This document shows positions 5,848 to 11,706 of a stretch of DNA of 11,992 nucleotides, piece after piece. Both the position numbers and the translations under genes were made by a program. How positions within the stretch are numbered: the first letter of the stretch is position 1; each line of letters opens with the position of its first letter. The DNA is from Acidimicrobiia bacterium. GTDB lineage: Bacteria > Actinomycetota > Acidimicrobiia > Spongiisociales > SHLN01. The notes under the pieces are model-generated. The model had not been told where the DNA came from and did not search any database. It saw nothing but the letters and a program-made list of their open reading frames with translations. Location: NCBI GenBank assembly GCA_004283105.1, contig SHLN01000053.1, positions 1 through 11,992 of the forward strand. The letters are read 5' to 3'.

Positions 5848-6744
5848 TTAGTAGTTGGAGAAAGACCGGACCTCGGTGCGGGGACCGTATTTGGGCGCTC
5901 CGATACCGGACAGCTTCAGCATCAACGCTGCCCGGTACCGATGGGGCCGGTACGGCTCGAGGAGCTCGAGCATGCGGCCGTCGGTGGCTCTCGCTTCGCC
6001 TGCCAGGGCCCAGGCCACGGTGTTCGGGAGGTGATAGTCGCCCACCGGGACGGCATCGGGGTCGCCCAGACACTCAGAAATGACGAGGGCCGAGCTCCAC
6101 GGGCCGATGCCCGGGACGGCTTGGAGGCGTTTCTCGGCAGTGAGCGAGTCCATCCCGGCGATTTCGGCGAGGCGGGCCGCTCGCCGGCTCACTTCGATGA
6201 TGAGAAGCGCCTTCTTGCGGGCGATCCCGAGCGGATGGAAGTCCTCGTACTTCAGTCGGGCGAGTACCGCCGGTTCCGGCTGCAGGCGGAGTGGCTCGGG
6301 CCCGGGGGCATCCTCCCCGTACTCCTCAATCAGCCGGCGTTCGGCGCGGCGGGCTTCGGTCCGGGTCACCACCTGGCCGAGAATGATGGGAACCAGGGCC
6401 TCGTGCACCTGTTCGGTGCGGGCGATGCGGAGGCCGAAGAACTGCTTCCTCAGCTCCCGCATGAGTCGATGCGAGTTGGTCGGGAATGAAGTCGGATCAT
6501 CCCGGGCGCCCAGCAGGTCTGGAAGGTGCTCGAGAGCCCACTCGGCGCCGGGCCCCCAGCCGGTGGCATCTATCCGGACCCCATCGACCAGGAGATGAAG
6601 GGTGGCCGCACCCTGGGGTGTCCGGCTCGCGCGCCATCCCTCGGACCGGCCGAGCGGCCGGTGGGGGTGTGTCGTTCCCCCGTGGAGGTGGCCGAAGGTA
6701 AGGCGCAGGTCGGGGGCCGGATCGAGGGTGATGGTTCGCTTCAC
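5848..6744 (-). CDS. AlkA-type DNA-3-methyladenine glycosylase (HhH-GPD)
   Basis: About 298 residues. The C-terminal half is a helix-hairpin-helix glycosylase: ILGQVVTRTEARRAERRL; the hairpin LQAVPGIGPWSS at about residues 207-218; then VPVGDYHLPN with the expected catalytic aspartate near D236; then EPYRPHRYRA, like the closing segment of AlkA. Such enzymes excise alkylated bases by cleaving the N-glycosidic bond in base-excision repair. The N-terminal half has a beta-rich AlkA-like part. I choose the GTG at 6744 because TACCCT lies 7 nt upstream, the spacing seen in other genes here. The open frame reaches 6882, but the extra 46 residues are low-complexity and would overlap the divergent gene. 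It is divergent from the DUF6958-like gene. Confidence 0.88.
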   Translation of the reverse strand: MKRTITLDPAPDLRLTFGHLHGGTTHPHRPLGRSEGWRASRTPQGAATLHLLVDGVRIDATGWGPGAEWALEHLPDLLGARDDPTSFPTNSHRLMRELRKQFFGLRIARTEQVHEALVPIILGQVVTRTEARRAERRLIEEYGEDAPGPEPLRLQPEPAVLARLKYEDFHPLGIARKKALLIIEVSRRAARLAEIAGMDSLTAEKRLQAVPGIGPWSSALVISECLGDPDAVPVGDYHLPNTVAWALAGEARATDGRMLELLEPYRPHRYRAALMLKLSGIGAPKYGPRTEVRSFSNY

Positions 6745-6751
6745 ACGGGCG

Positions 6752-6757
6752 AGGGTA
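6752..6757 (-). promoter_or_regulatory. -10 hexamer TACCCT, leaderless GTG start at 6744
   Basis: Minus-strand TACCCT, 7 nt, GTG, with no SD. The hexamer is the same as those before the 3896 and 6831 starts. Confidence 0.45.
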
Positions 6758-6818
6758 GTGGGGGGCAGGGACCCGCTCAGGACGTGCGGTCCCGGCCCGT
6801 CGCCACCCACTGAGCTGA

Positions 6819-6824
6819 TACCCT
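6819..6824 (+). promoter_or_regulatory. -10 hexamer TACCCT, leaderless start at 6831
   Basis: TGATACCCT is followed by 6 nt and ATG. There is no SD. Confidence 0.6.
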
Positions 6825-6830
6825 CGTCCC

Positions 6831-7226
6831 ATGGCCGATATCGAACGTGACGAACACGCCGGCCCCGTCCCCGACAGCGCATGGGAGGCCGATAGGCGTG
6901 CCCGTGAGGACAAAGGACGCGTCGAAGTCTTCAACGCCACCCGGCCCGGCGGCCTCGATGGTTGGACCATGGACCTCGACCAGTACCAAGCGGTATACGA
7001 CCTCATTCTCGAGATGATCGACAGCCACGCCGACGACGACGGAACCATCAAGCTTCAAACCGTCGTCGATGCAGCCCAGGACCGCTATGGCCGCCACAAA
7101 CTCTTCCCCAAGGGTCGACTCACCAACTACGTCCGCTACACCAAAACCGACATGGAGGCCCGCTGCGTAGTCGAACGAATCCCACGCAGAAGCCCGCAAC
7201 GAATCACCCGGTGGCGCAGCACCTAG
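6831..7226 (+). CDS. DUF6958-like protein
   Basis: A 131-residue hydrophilic protein. After a charged N-terminal extension of about 30 residues, the pattern VEVFNATRPG (31-40), MDLDQYQAVYDLIL (47-60), LFPKGRLTNYVRYTKTDME (91-109) and SPQRITRW follows what I recall of the DUF6958 family: N-x2-PG, then D-x2-KY, then FPxG, then a VxxDxEA-like helix, ending in RxxR. Members are small cytoplasmic proteins of unknown function, with an alpha/beta arrangement that could be a winged-helix-like fold. The assignment is by eye and moderate. No TM or signal. It is divergent from the glycosylase gene; the -10 is 6 nt before the ATG, so the message is probably leaderless. A hairpin follows 28 nt after the stop. 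Confidence 0.8.
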   Translation: MADIERDEHAGPVPDSAWEADRRAREDKGRVEVFNATRPGGLDGWTMDLDQYQAVYDLILEMIDSHADDDGTIKLQTVVDAAQDRYGRHKLFPKGRLTNYVRYTKTDMEARCVVERIPRRSPQRITRWRST

Positions 7227-7254
7227 GGGACCCGCATCCCACGTCGACGGATAG

Positions 7255-7290
7255 CGCCCGCCCAACCACTCCTGGAAGTGCTGTTGCGGG
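7255..7290. terminator. Imperfect hairpin between convergent genes
   Basis: GCCCGC (7255-7260) pairs with GCGGGC (7285-7290), AAC with GTT, and CACT (7266-7269) with AGTG (7276-7279), with two 2-nt bulges and loop CCTGGA. Position between the convergent genes 6831-7226 and 7390-7569 suggests a bidirectional terminator. Confidence 0.45.
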
Positions 7291-7389
7291 CGGTTGGTGG
7301 GCCTGGTCAGGTTGCGGGCCCAATCCTCTTGGAAAGGCGTGCCGACCGAAAGGCTTGCCGAGCGTGAATGGCGTGCTGACCGTCTTGGC

Positions 7390-7569
7390 TCAATCTCCCA
7401 GTCCGTCGTCGGAATTCTGAGATTTGCGGTGCTGCATGAAGGCGGCGATGAGGAACACAACACCTGCAGCGATCAATCCAGGAGTGGTGTTCATCCCGAT
7501 GACAACGAACATGATTCCGATCGCGATGAGCGCGGCCGGTGGTGCCGCCTTCTTCCGATCTTCCCTCAT
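7390..7569 (-). CDS. Two-helix membrane mini-protein
   Basis: A 59-residue protein: a basic N-terminus MREDRKK, a first hydrophobic helix at residues 11-27 (PAALIAIGIMFVVIGM), a tight turn NTTPG, a second helix at 30-45 (LIAAGVVFLIAAF), then a basic/polar tail MQHRKSQNSDDG. This predicts a hairpin in the membrane with both ends cytoplasmic. I choose the ATG at 7569 because a strong SD, AAAGGAG (7582-7576 minus), stands 6 nt before it; the open frame upstream to 7686 is hydrophilic and lacks such a signal. Function unknown. It is divergent from the PqqB-like gene. Confidence 0.75.
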   Translation of the reverse strand: MREDRKKAAPPAALIAIGIMFVVIGMNTTPGLIAAGVVFLIAAFMQHRKSQNSDDGLGD

Positions 7570-7607
7570 GTCGCACTCCTTTGGACTCGGTGGATTCCTG
7601 GCCAGAG

Positions 7608-7613
7608 AACCTA
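7608..7613 (-). promoter_or_regulatory. Candidate -10 TAGGTT for the mini-protein
   Basis: Minus-strand TAGGTT fits TANNNT and would give a leader of about 30 nt containing the SD. No clear -35. Confidence 0.3.
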
Positions 7614-7764
7614 GCCGTTGGAGCCAGGTCCACGTCCGCCACGCAGGGTCGTCCCTGCCAGACTTCTTGCCAGCGACCTGCACCACCTCACCCGCTCACA
7701 TCCGGCAATCTCGGACGGCCCCGGTATTCGTCAGGTTTGCGGGTCAACGCTCCCTATCCCGCCC

Positions 7765-7770
7765 TAGAGT
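7765..7770 (+). promoter_or_regulatory. -10 hexamer TAGAGT, leaderless start at 7778
   Basis: TAGAGT, 7 nt, ATG, with no SD. It supports the start at 7778 even though the frame is open far upstream. Confidence 0.5.
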
Positions 7771-7777
7771 CGTCGCA

Positions 7778-8608
7778 ATGGCCGGAACCCTCATCGTGCT
7801 CGGGACCGCTCAGGACGGCGGCAACCCCCAATTGGGGAGTCGCGGCCGGGGCCGACCCCGACTTGTCTCGAGCGTGGCCGTCGTCATGGACGATGGGTCG
7901 ACGTTGCTGGCGGATGTGTCACCCGATGTGAAGGCTCAGGTGGCCCGGCTGTCTGAGGTGGAGGCCTATCAGGCCCGCTCAGCTCGCAACGCCGTCGACC
8001 ACATCACCCTGACCCACGGCCACATGGGCCACTACACGGGATTGGTGCAGTTCGGTAAGGAAGCGCACAATGCCGATCGCATTCCCACCTGGGTGACACC
8101 CTCGATGGCAGCCTTTCTCACTGCCAATGAGCCGTGGCGATCGCTCGTCGAGGGGGGCCACCTGGACCTGCGGTCCGGGTTCGGGCCCGTTTTGCTCGAA
8201 CCCGGGCTCTCGCTCCGCCTCGTGCCGGTCCCTCATCGGGCCGAGCTCACCGACACCGTTGGCATTTCGATCAACGATGAGGTCCTGTTCGTGCCCGACA
8301 TCGACTCCTGGGCCGACTGGCCGGACGCCCAGCAGGAGGTGGCCCGCCACCGGGTGTGCCTCCTCGACGCCAGCTTCTCGTCGCTCGACGAGATCCCGGG
8401 GCGCGATCTGGGCCAGATTCCCCACCCGCTCGTCTCCGACACCATCGAACGGTTCGGGCACCTGGCAGCCGATCGGCGCCTCATCCTCACCCACCTCAAC
8501 CACACCAACCCGGTGGCCGAGCCAGATTCGGAGGCGGCGGCGGTTGTGCGATCGGCCGGGTTCGAGGTCGCCGAGGATCTGATGGAGATCCATCTCGACG
8601 GTAACTAG
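7778..8608 (+). CDS. PqqB-like metallo-beta-lactamase-fold hydrolase
   Basis: A 276-residue protein that begins LIVLGTAQDGGNPQ, the opening strand and loop of PqqB-like proteins. The metal motif is H80-G-H82-M-G-H85 within LTHGHMGHYTGL. The aspartate of the classical HxHxDH motif is replaced by Gly, so one of the two metal sites is probably altered. Later markers are VPVPHRAE, VPDIDSWADW and HLNHTNP, the last resembling the HINNTNP of PqqB. The Cys cluster that usually follows GxPQ in PqqB is absent (PQLGSRGRGRPR). No other pqq gene is nearby, so PQQ synthesis is unlikely; an orphan hydrolase of unknown substrate fits better. The start is chosen by the upstream -10 and the fold's N-terminus. 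Confidence 0.88.
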   Translation: MAGTLIVLGTAQDGGNPQLGSRGRGRPRLVSSVAVVMDDGSTLLADVSPDVKAQVARLSEVEAYQARSARNAVDHITLTHGHMGHYTGLVQFGKEAHNADRIPTWVTPSMAAFLTANEPWRSLVEGGHLDLRSGFGPVLLEPGLSLRLVPVPHRAELTDTVGISINDEVLFVPDIDSWADWPDAQQEVARHRVCLLDASFSSLDEIPGRDLGQIPHPLVSDTIERFGHLAADRRLILTHLNHTNPVAEPDSEAAAVVRSAGFEVAEDLMEIHLDGN

Positions 8609-8648
8609 TCACCGTGCGAGCGGGGGGCTGTCTAGTCCCCTCAACACC

Positions 8649-8677
8649 CGAAAAGTCCCTTCTCTAGGGGGTTTTCG
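8649..8677 (+). terminator. Hairpin between the PqqB-like gene and paralogue B
   Basis: CGAAAA (8649-8654) pairs with TTTTCG (8672-8677), and CCC (8657-8659) with GGG inside, loop TTCTCTA, with a mismatch and a wobble between. It could terminate the upstream transcript. It overlaps the region where a -35 for the 8697 gene would lie. Confidence 0.35.
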
Positions 8678-8681
8678 AGGT

Positions 8682-8689
8682 GCCGATGT
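8682..8689 (+). promoter_or_regulatory. Candidate -10 element GCCGATGT of the 8697 gene
   Basis: GCCGATGT lies 7 nt before the ATG, matching the position of GCCGATAC before the paralogue at 2782. Both are inside a shared GTGCCGAT string. The upstream tetramer at the -35 distance is TCTA, a weak match. Confidence 0.35.
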
Positions 8690-8696
8690 CCGTTGT

Positions 8697-9017
8697 ATGA
8701 AGACAACGAGAACTTGCCAGCAGACCGATTGCCAAGAAGCGACCAGCGGCGGCTACTGCGCCTTCCATCACCTCGCCATTGTGACCGGCCCGGAGACCTT
8801 CTCCGGGATCCTCTCGGAAGTCGGCGGTCTGGACGGCAAAGCCCTCCTCTCGGTGATATTCGACATCATCGACGAGCCGATGCCCGAGCCCGTCTGCCGT
8901 CACGATTCCCGTCTCGGGGGTTGCTACCTGACCGAAACCGCCGAGTTTCCCGGGTTCTCCCATACCCCATGGGAGCTGCGAGCTGCCACGTACTCGCAGG
9001 GGATCCCGCTCAACTAG
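8697..9017 (+). CDS. Small Cys/His-rich protein, paralogue B (putative zinc binding)
   Basis: A 106-residue protein homologous to the 2782 gene. The N-terminal knuckle is C7-x4-C12-x8-C21-x2-H24, and the C-terminal module is C67-x-H69-x6-C76-YLT, then EFPG, PW, RA and LN at the very end. Over the last 40 residues the two proteins align without gaps with 18 identities. Two extra Cys of paralogue A in the first half of the pair (C68, C73 region) are reduced here to one (C76). The middle is less acidic and carries a hydrophobic stretch (ALLSVIFDIIDEP). No signal peptide or TM helix. It is preceded by a hairpin and a GCCGAT element and followed 124 nt later by the diguanylate cyclase gene. Family unknown to me; zinc binding inferred. 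Confidence 0.85.
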   Translation: MKTTRTCQQTDCQEATSGGYCAFHHLAIVTGPETFSGILSEVGGLDGKALLSVIFDIIDEPMPEPVCRHDSRLGGCYLTETAEFPGFSHTPWELRAATYSQGIPLN

Positions 9018-9085
9018 CGACAGCGGCCACCACGCAGCGTCGATATTCGTCCGATCGAGTGCCCGGATTGTCACGCAGTGTGGCA

Positions 9086-9091
9086 TAACCT
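9086..9091 (+). promoter_or_regulatory. Candidate -10 TAACCT for the diguanylate cyclase gene
   Basis: TAACCT fits TANNNT and would give a leader of about 45 nt. No properly spaced -35 was seen (TTGTCA at 9068 is only 12 nt away). Confidence 0.3.
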
Positions 9092-9099
9092 GGAAAAAA

Positions 9100-9178
9100 G
9101 CTTCAGGCCCGCCGGGCGGCGTTCCGATAGAGAACGTAGCAATGAACAAGCTTCGAACCGTCCTCGGGGGCCTGAAGC
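9100..9178 (+). promoter_or_regulatory. Long-range inverted repeat spanning the diguanylate cyclase start codon
   Basis: GCTTCAGGCCC (9100-9110) is the exact reverse complement of GGGCCTGAAGC (9168-9178). The loop of 57 nt holds the ATG at 9142. The palindrome AAGCTT also occurs at 9099-9104 and 9149-9154, so competing pairings are possible. It might gate translation; function is inferred. Confidence 0.4.
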
Positions 9179-10140
9179 GGGCGGATCTCGAATCGCTCTT
9201 CGCCCTTGCCTACTCGATGCGCGACCCTCACCGGATGGTCGTCACGACAGTGGCGCTGGTGGCCGTGGCGGGACTCACCTTCCTCGACTATCTCTCCGGG
9301 CCCGGAGTCGGCTTCGCCGTCTTCTACGCCCTCATCGTGATGGGAGCCACCTTCCATGCCGGCTGGGTGGCGGGCGGCATCCTGGCGATCCTGGCGTCGG
9401 GTGCCGGGCTGTCGGTCCGTCTCTTCTACTCATCCGGTGACATCAGTGTGGCGGCGGCTTTGTGGAACCTCGGAAACGAGCTGGCCGTGTTCGCCGCTCT
9501 CGTCGTTGTGCTCCATTGCGGTCGATCACTGCTCGACCGGCTCGCCGCGCAAAGCCGGATGGACTTGCTGACCGGCGCCCTCAATACCCGGGGCATCCTC
9601 GAATCGTTTGAGCGGGAGCGGTCCCGGGCCGTCCGGACCGCATCTCCGCTCACCCTGGCCTTCATCGATCTTGACGATATGAAGCGAGTGAACGATGAGC
9701 TCGGTCATGCCGAGGGTGACGCCATGCTGCGGACGCTCGCTTCCAGTGTCCTGTCATCGATCCGTGAGACCGATGTGTTTGGACGCGTCGGAGGTGACGA
9801 GTTCGCCCTCATCCTGCCCGACACCGATGAGCAGGACGCCGTCAAGGCCATTCAGCGATTGCGCAGTGTCATCAACCGGCGCACCCACGACAGCCGCTCG
9901 TACATCTCGGTGAGTGTCGGGGTCGTGACCTTCCGGCGGGACCCGCCGGTGGCGGTTGATGCCTTGCGGGCCGCAGACGCCCTCATGTACGTAGCCAAGC
10001 GGGCGGGAGGGAACCGCGTCGCGGGACGGGTGCTCGCATGGGACTCGGCCCCACTCGGCGACTTCGGGCTCGTCTTCGACCTGGCCGATCCTCACCCGTC
10101 CTGGCTGGTGGGCGACGACGGCGAATCCGCTTCGGCCTGA
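9142..10140 (+). CDS. Membrane-bound GGDEF diguanylate cyclase
   Basis: A 332-residue protein. The N-terminal part has four predicted membrane helices (about residues 33-51, 55-71, 75-94, 112-126) forming a small sensor or anchor. A GGDEF domain follows from about residue 140. Key residues are intact: DLDDMKRVND with metal-binding D176 and substrate-binding N184/D185, and the signature GGDEF at 217-221. The inhibitory I-site RETD (208-211) lies exactly five residues upstream of the signature. It should therefore make c-di-GMP from two GTP and be product-inhibited. There is no EAL domain. A 35-residue tail without recognisable motif ends the protein. The ATG at 9142 lacks a strong SD and lies within a long inverted repeat. 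Likely input to surface, pilus or matrix behaviour, by general knowledge of c-di-GMP only. Confidence 0.95.
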   Translation: MNKLRTVLGGLKRADLESLFALAYSMRDPHRMVVTTVALVAVAGLTFLDYLSGPGVGFAVFYALIVMGATFHAGWVAGGILAILASGAGLSVRLFYSSGDISVAAALWNLGNELAVFAALVVVLHCGRSLLDRLAAQSRMDLLTGALNTRGILESFERERSRAVRTASPLTLAFIDLDDMKRVNDELGHAEGDAMLRTLASSVLSSIRETDVFGRVGGDEFALILPDTDEQDAVKAIQRLRSVINRRTHDSRSYISVSVGVVTFRRDPPVAVDALRAADALMYVAKRAGGNRVAGRVLAWDSAPLGDFGLVFDLADPHPSWLVGDDGESASA

Positions 10141-10230
10141 GGAACCGGCGCCGAACGACCCACGTCCAAAGGTCGAGTGACTCTTGTAGTCGCGGGCGTT
10201 GACTGATTGCATTGAGATCAGGGGAGCGGC

Positions 10231-11088
10231 ATGGGCGTGCGAGCGGACGAAATAGGGGTAGCAGCCATCTGGCTCTTCATCCTGTCGCTGGGAGCGGCCG
10301 GGTGCGGGAGCGACATCGCCGGTGACCATGGTGTCGGGTTCACGCGTACCACCACAAGCACAACGATCGTGAGTATCCCGAGCCCGACCACCACCACCGT
10401 CGTTGGGCCGGCCCCGTCGACCGTTGGCTCGATTCCCGACCCGCCGGTGCCCCTTCCGGTCACCACGACGACCACGCTCTTTGTTCCGGTTTCTCTCGAG
10501 CCCGGCGAGTCCGGACCGGCCGTCGAGCGGCTTCAGCAGGCCATGGCGGAGGCCGGCTTCTTCCGGGATTCCATCGACGGCGTGTTCGGAGAGCGGACTG
10601 CCACCGCCGTCATAGCCGTCCACAAGGCCCTCGACGTGACGAGATCGGCTTCATGGAGCGTGGATGACTGGGCTTTGCTTGCGGCGTATCCGGGACCGAC
10701 GCTGCCGGTGCGCGACGATCAGGACGACCGAATCGAGGTCGATGTGACTCGCCAGCTCCTCTATCGCGTCCAGGATGGGAGCGTCGCCGACATCATCCCG
10801 ATCAGCTCGGGCAACGGCGAGCTGTATGCCAACGCCTCGGGCCGCCTCGTGCGGGCGCGCACACCACGCGGTTCGTTCACGTTCTACAAGCAGTACGACG
10901 GCTGGAGGATCTCCTACCTGGGCGGGTTGTACCGGCCGTGGTACTTCTTGGGCGGCTACGCCATCCACGGGAGTGCTTCCGTGCCCCCGTATCCCGCGTC
11001 ACATGGATGTGTACGCGTCCCCAACTGGGAGGCCGATTACCTGGCGAGTGTGCTGTGGGTCGGGCTTCCCGTCCACGTGTGGGATTGA
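10231..11088 (+). CDS. L,D-transpeptidase lipoprotein with peptidoglycan-binding domain
   Basis: A 285-residue protein. The signal segment IWLFILSLGAAGC suggests a lipoprotein with C25 as the lipidated residue, although the lipobox AAGC lacks the usual Leu. Residues about 38-85 form a Thr/Pro-rich linker. A PG_binding_1 domain (about 89-150) shows GESGPAVERLQQAM and IDGVFGERTATAV. The YkuD catalytic domain (about 167-285) has H246 in YAIHG and the catalytic motif SHGCVRV with C260. Such enzymes make 3-3 peptidoglycan cross-links or attach proteins to the wall, outside the membrane. The start is supported by SD AGGGGAG (10220-10226), 4 nt from the ATG. Only 18 nt separate its stop from the methyltransferase, whose own -10 lies in that gap. 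Confidence 0.94.
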   Translation: MGVRADEIGVAAIWLFILSLGAAGCGSDIAGDHGVGFTRTTTSTTIVSIPSPTTTTVVGPAPSTVGSIPDPPVPLPVTTTTTLFVPVSLEPGESGPAVERLQQAMAEAGFFRDSIDGVFGERTATAVIAVHKALDVTRSASWSVDDWALLAAYPGPTLPVRDDQDDRIEVDVTRQLLYRVQDGSVADIIPISSGNGELYANASGRLVRARTPRGSFTFYKQYDGWRISYLGGLYRPWYFLGGYAIHGSASVPPYPASHGCVRVPNWEADYLASVLWVGLPVHVWD

Positions 11089-11094
11089 GCGCCA

Positions 11095-11100
11095 TACAAT
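11095..11100 (+). promoter_or_regulatory. -10 hexamer TACAAT, leaderless start at 11107
   Basis: TACAAT, 6 nt, ATG, with no SD. It is the closest to the TATAAT consensus of the -10 elements seen here, and it stands in the 18-nt gap after the L,D-transpeptidase. Confidence 0.6.
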
Positions 11101-11106
11101 CGCCCC

Positions 11107-11706
11107 ATGACGAGCGAGCAATGGGATGAACGGTATTCGGCGCCGCGGCTCGTGTGGAGTGCTGCGCCAAACCGGTTCCTCGTAGCCGAGGTCGAGGCGA
11201 TGGCGCCGGGGCGAGCACTCGATGTCGCCTGCGGTGAAGGACGAAATGCCGTCTGGCTGGCCACCAGGGGTTGGAACGTGACCGGAGCGGACTTCTCGCC
11301 GGTCGGGATAGGGAAAGCCCGGCAGTTGGCGGCCGAACACGATGTCGATGTCACCTGGGAGGTCGTCGACATCACCACCAGGCGGTGGCCGGACGCCGCT
11401 TTCGACCTCGTCATCGTCTTTTACCTGCACATGCCGCCGGATGCCATGCGCTCGGTTCTCCGGCATGCGCAGGATGCCCTCGCTCCCGGCGGAACGCTGC
11501 TCGTCGTGGGCCATGCGCTTCGCAATCTCACCGACGGCTACGGAGGACCGCCCACCGCCGATGGGCTCTACGGTCCGGACGATCTCGTGGCGGGATTAGA
11601 CGGGCTCACAATCGAGCGCGCCGAAGAAGTGCTGCGACCGGTCGAAGCCGACGGTGAGACCCACACCGCCATCGACGTCCTTGTACGAGCCCGCCGGTCC
11701 GCCTAG
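11107..11706 (+). CDS. Class I SAM-dependent methyltransferase
   Basis: A 199-residue protein opening with MTSEQWDERY, common in the TehB/thiopurine-methyltransferase-like group. SAM-binding motif I is ALDVACGEGRNAVWLA (from residue 37), the acidic residue ending strand 2 is D62 (GADFS), and the post-motif FDLVIVFYLH is at 99-108, followed by LAPGGTLLVVGH. The substrate cannot be told; small-molecule or metalloid detoxification is typical of the group. It is cytoplasmic. Its TAG shares the four bases CTAG with the stop codon of the convergent gene on the other strand. Confidence 0.92.
   Translation: MTSEQWDERYSAPRLVWSAAPNRFLVAEVEAMAPGRALDVACGEGRNAVWLATRGWNVTGADFSPVGIGKARQLAAEHDVDVTWEVVDITTRRWPDAAFDLVIVFYLHMPPDAMRSVLRHAQDALAPGGTLLVVGHALRNLTDGYGGPPTADGLYGPDDLVAGLDGLTIERAEEVLRPVEADGETHTAIDVLVRARRSA

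Noticed and set aside
5593..6489. Long plus-strand open frame across the HU start and the glycosylase gene
   Set aside because: It spans the HU leader and lies opposite clear HhH-GPD motifs; it has no SD and no recognisable protein pattern.
6745..6882. N-terminal extension of the glycosylase to an ATG at 6882
   Set aside because: The extra 46 residues are low-complexity, would overlap the divergent 6831 gene, and the TACCCT-N7-GTG layout supports 6744.
7424..7777. Upstream extension of the PqqB-like frame
   Set aside because: It runs antisense to the SD-bearing mini-protein gene and lacks similarity to the fold's N-terminus, which begins right at 7778.
8598..8615. Palindrome ACGGT-A-ACTAGT-C-ACCGT over the PqqB-like stop codon
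   Set aside because: It has one mismatch and a central ACTAGT; as RNA it makes only a 5-bp stem. It is too weak to call an operator or terminator.
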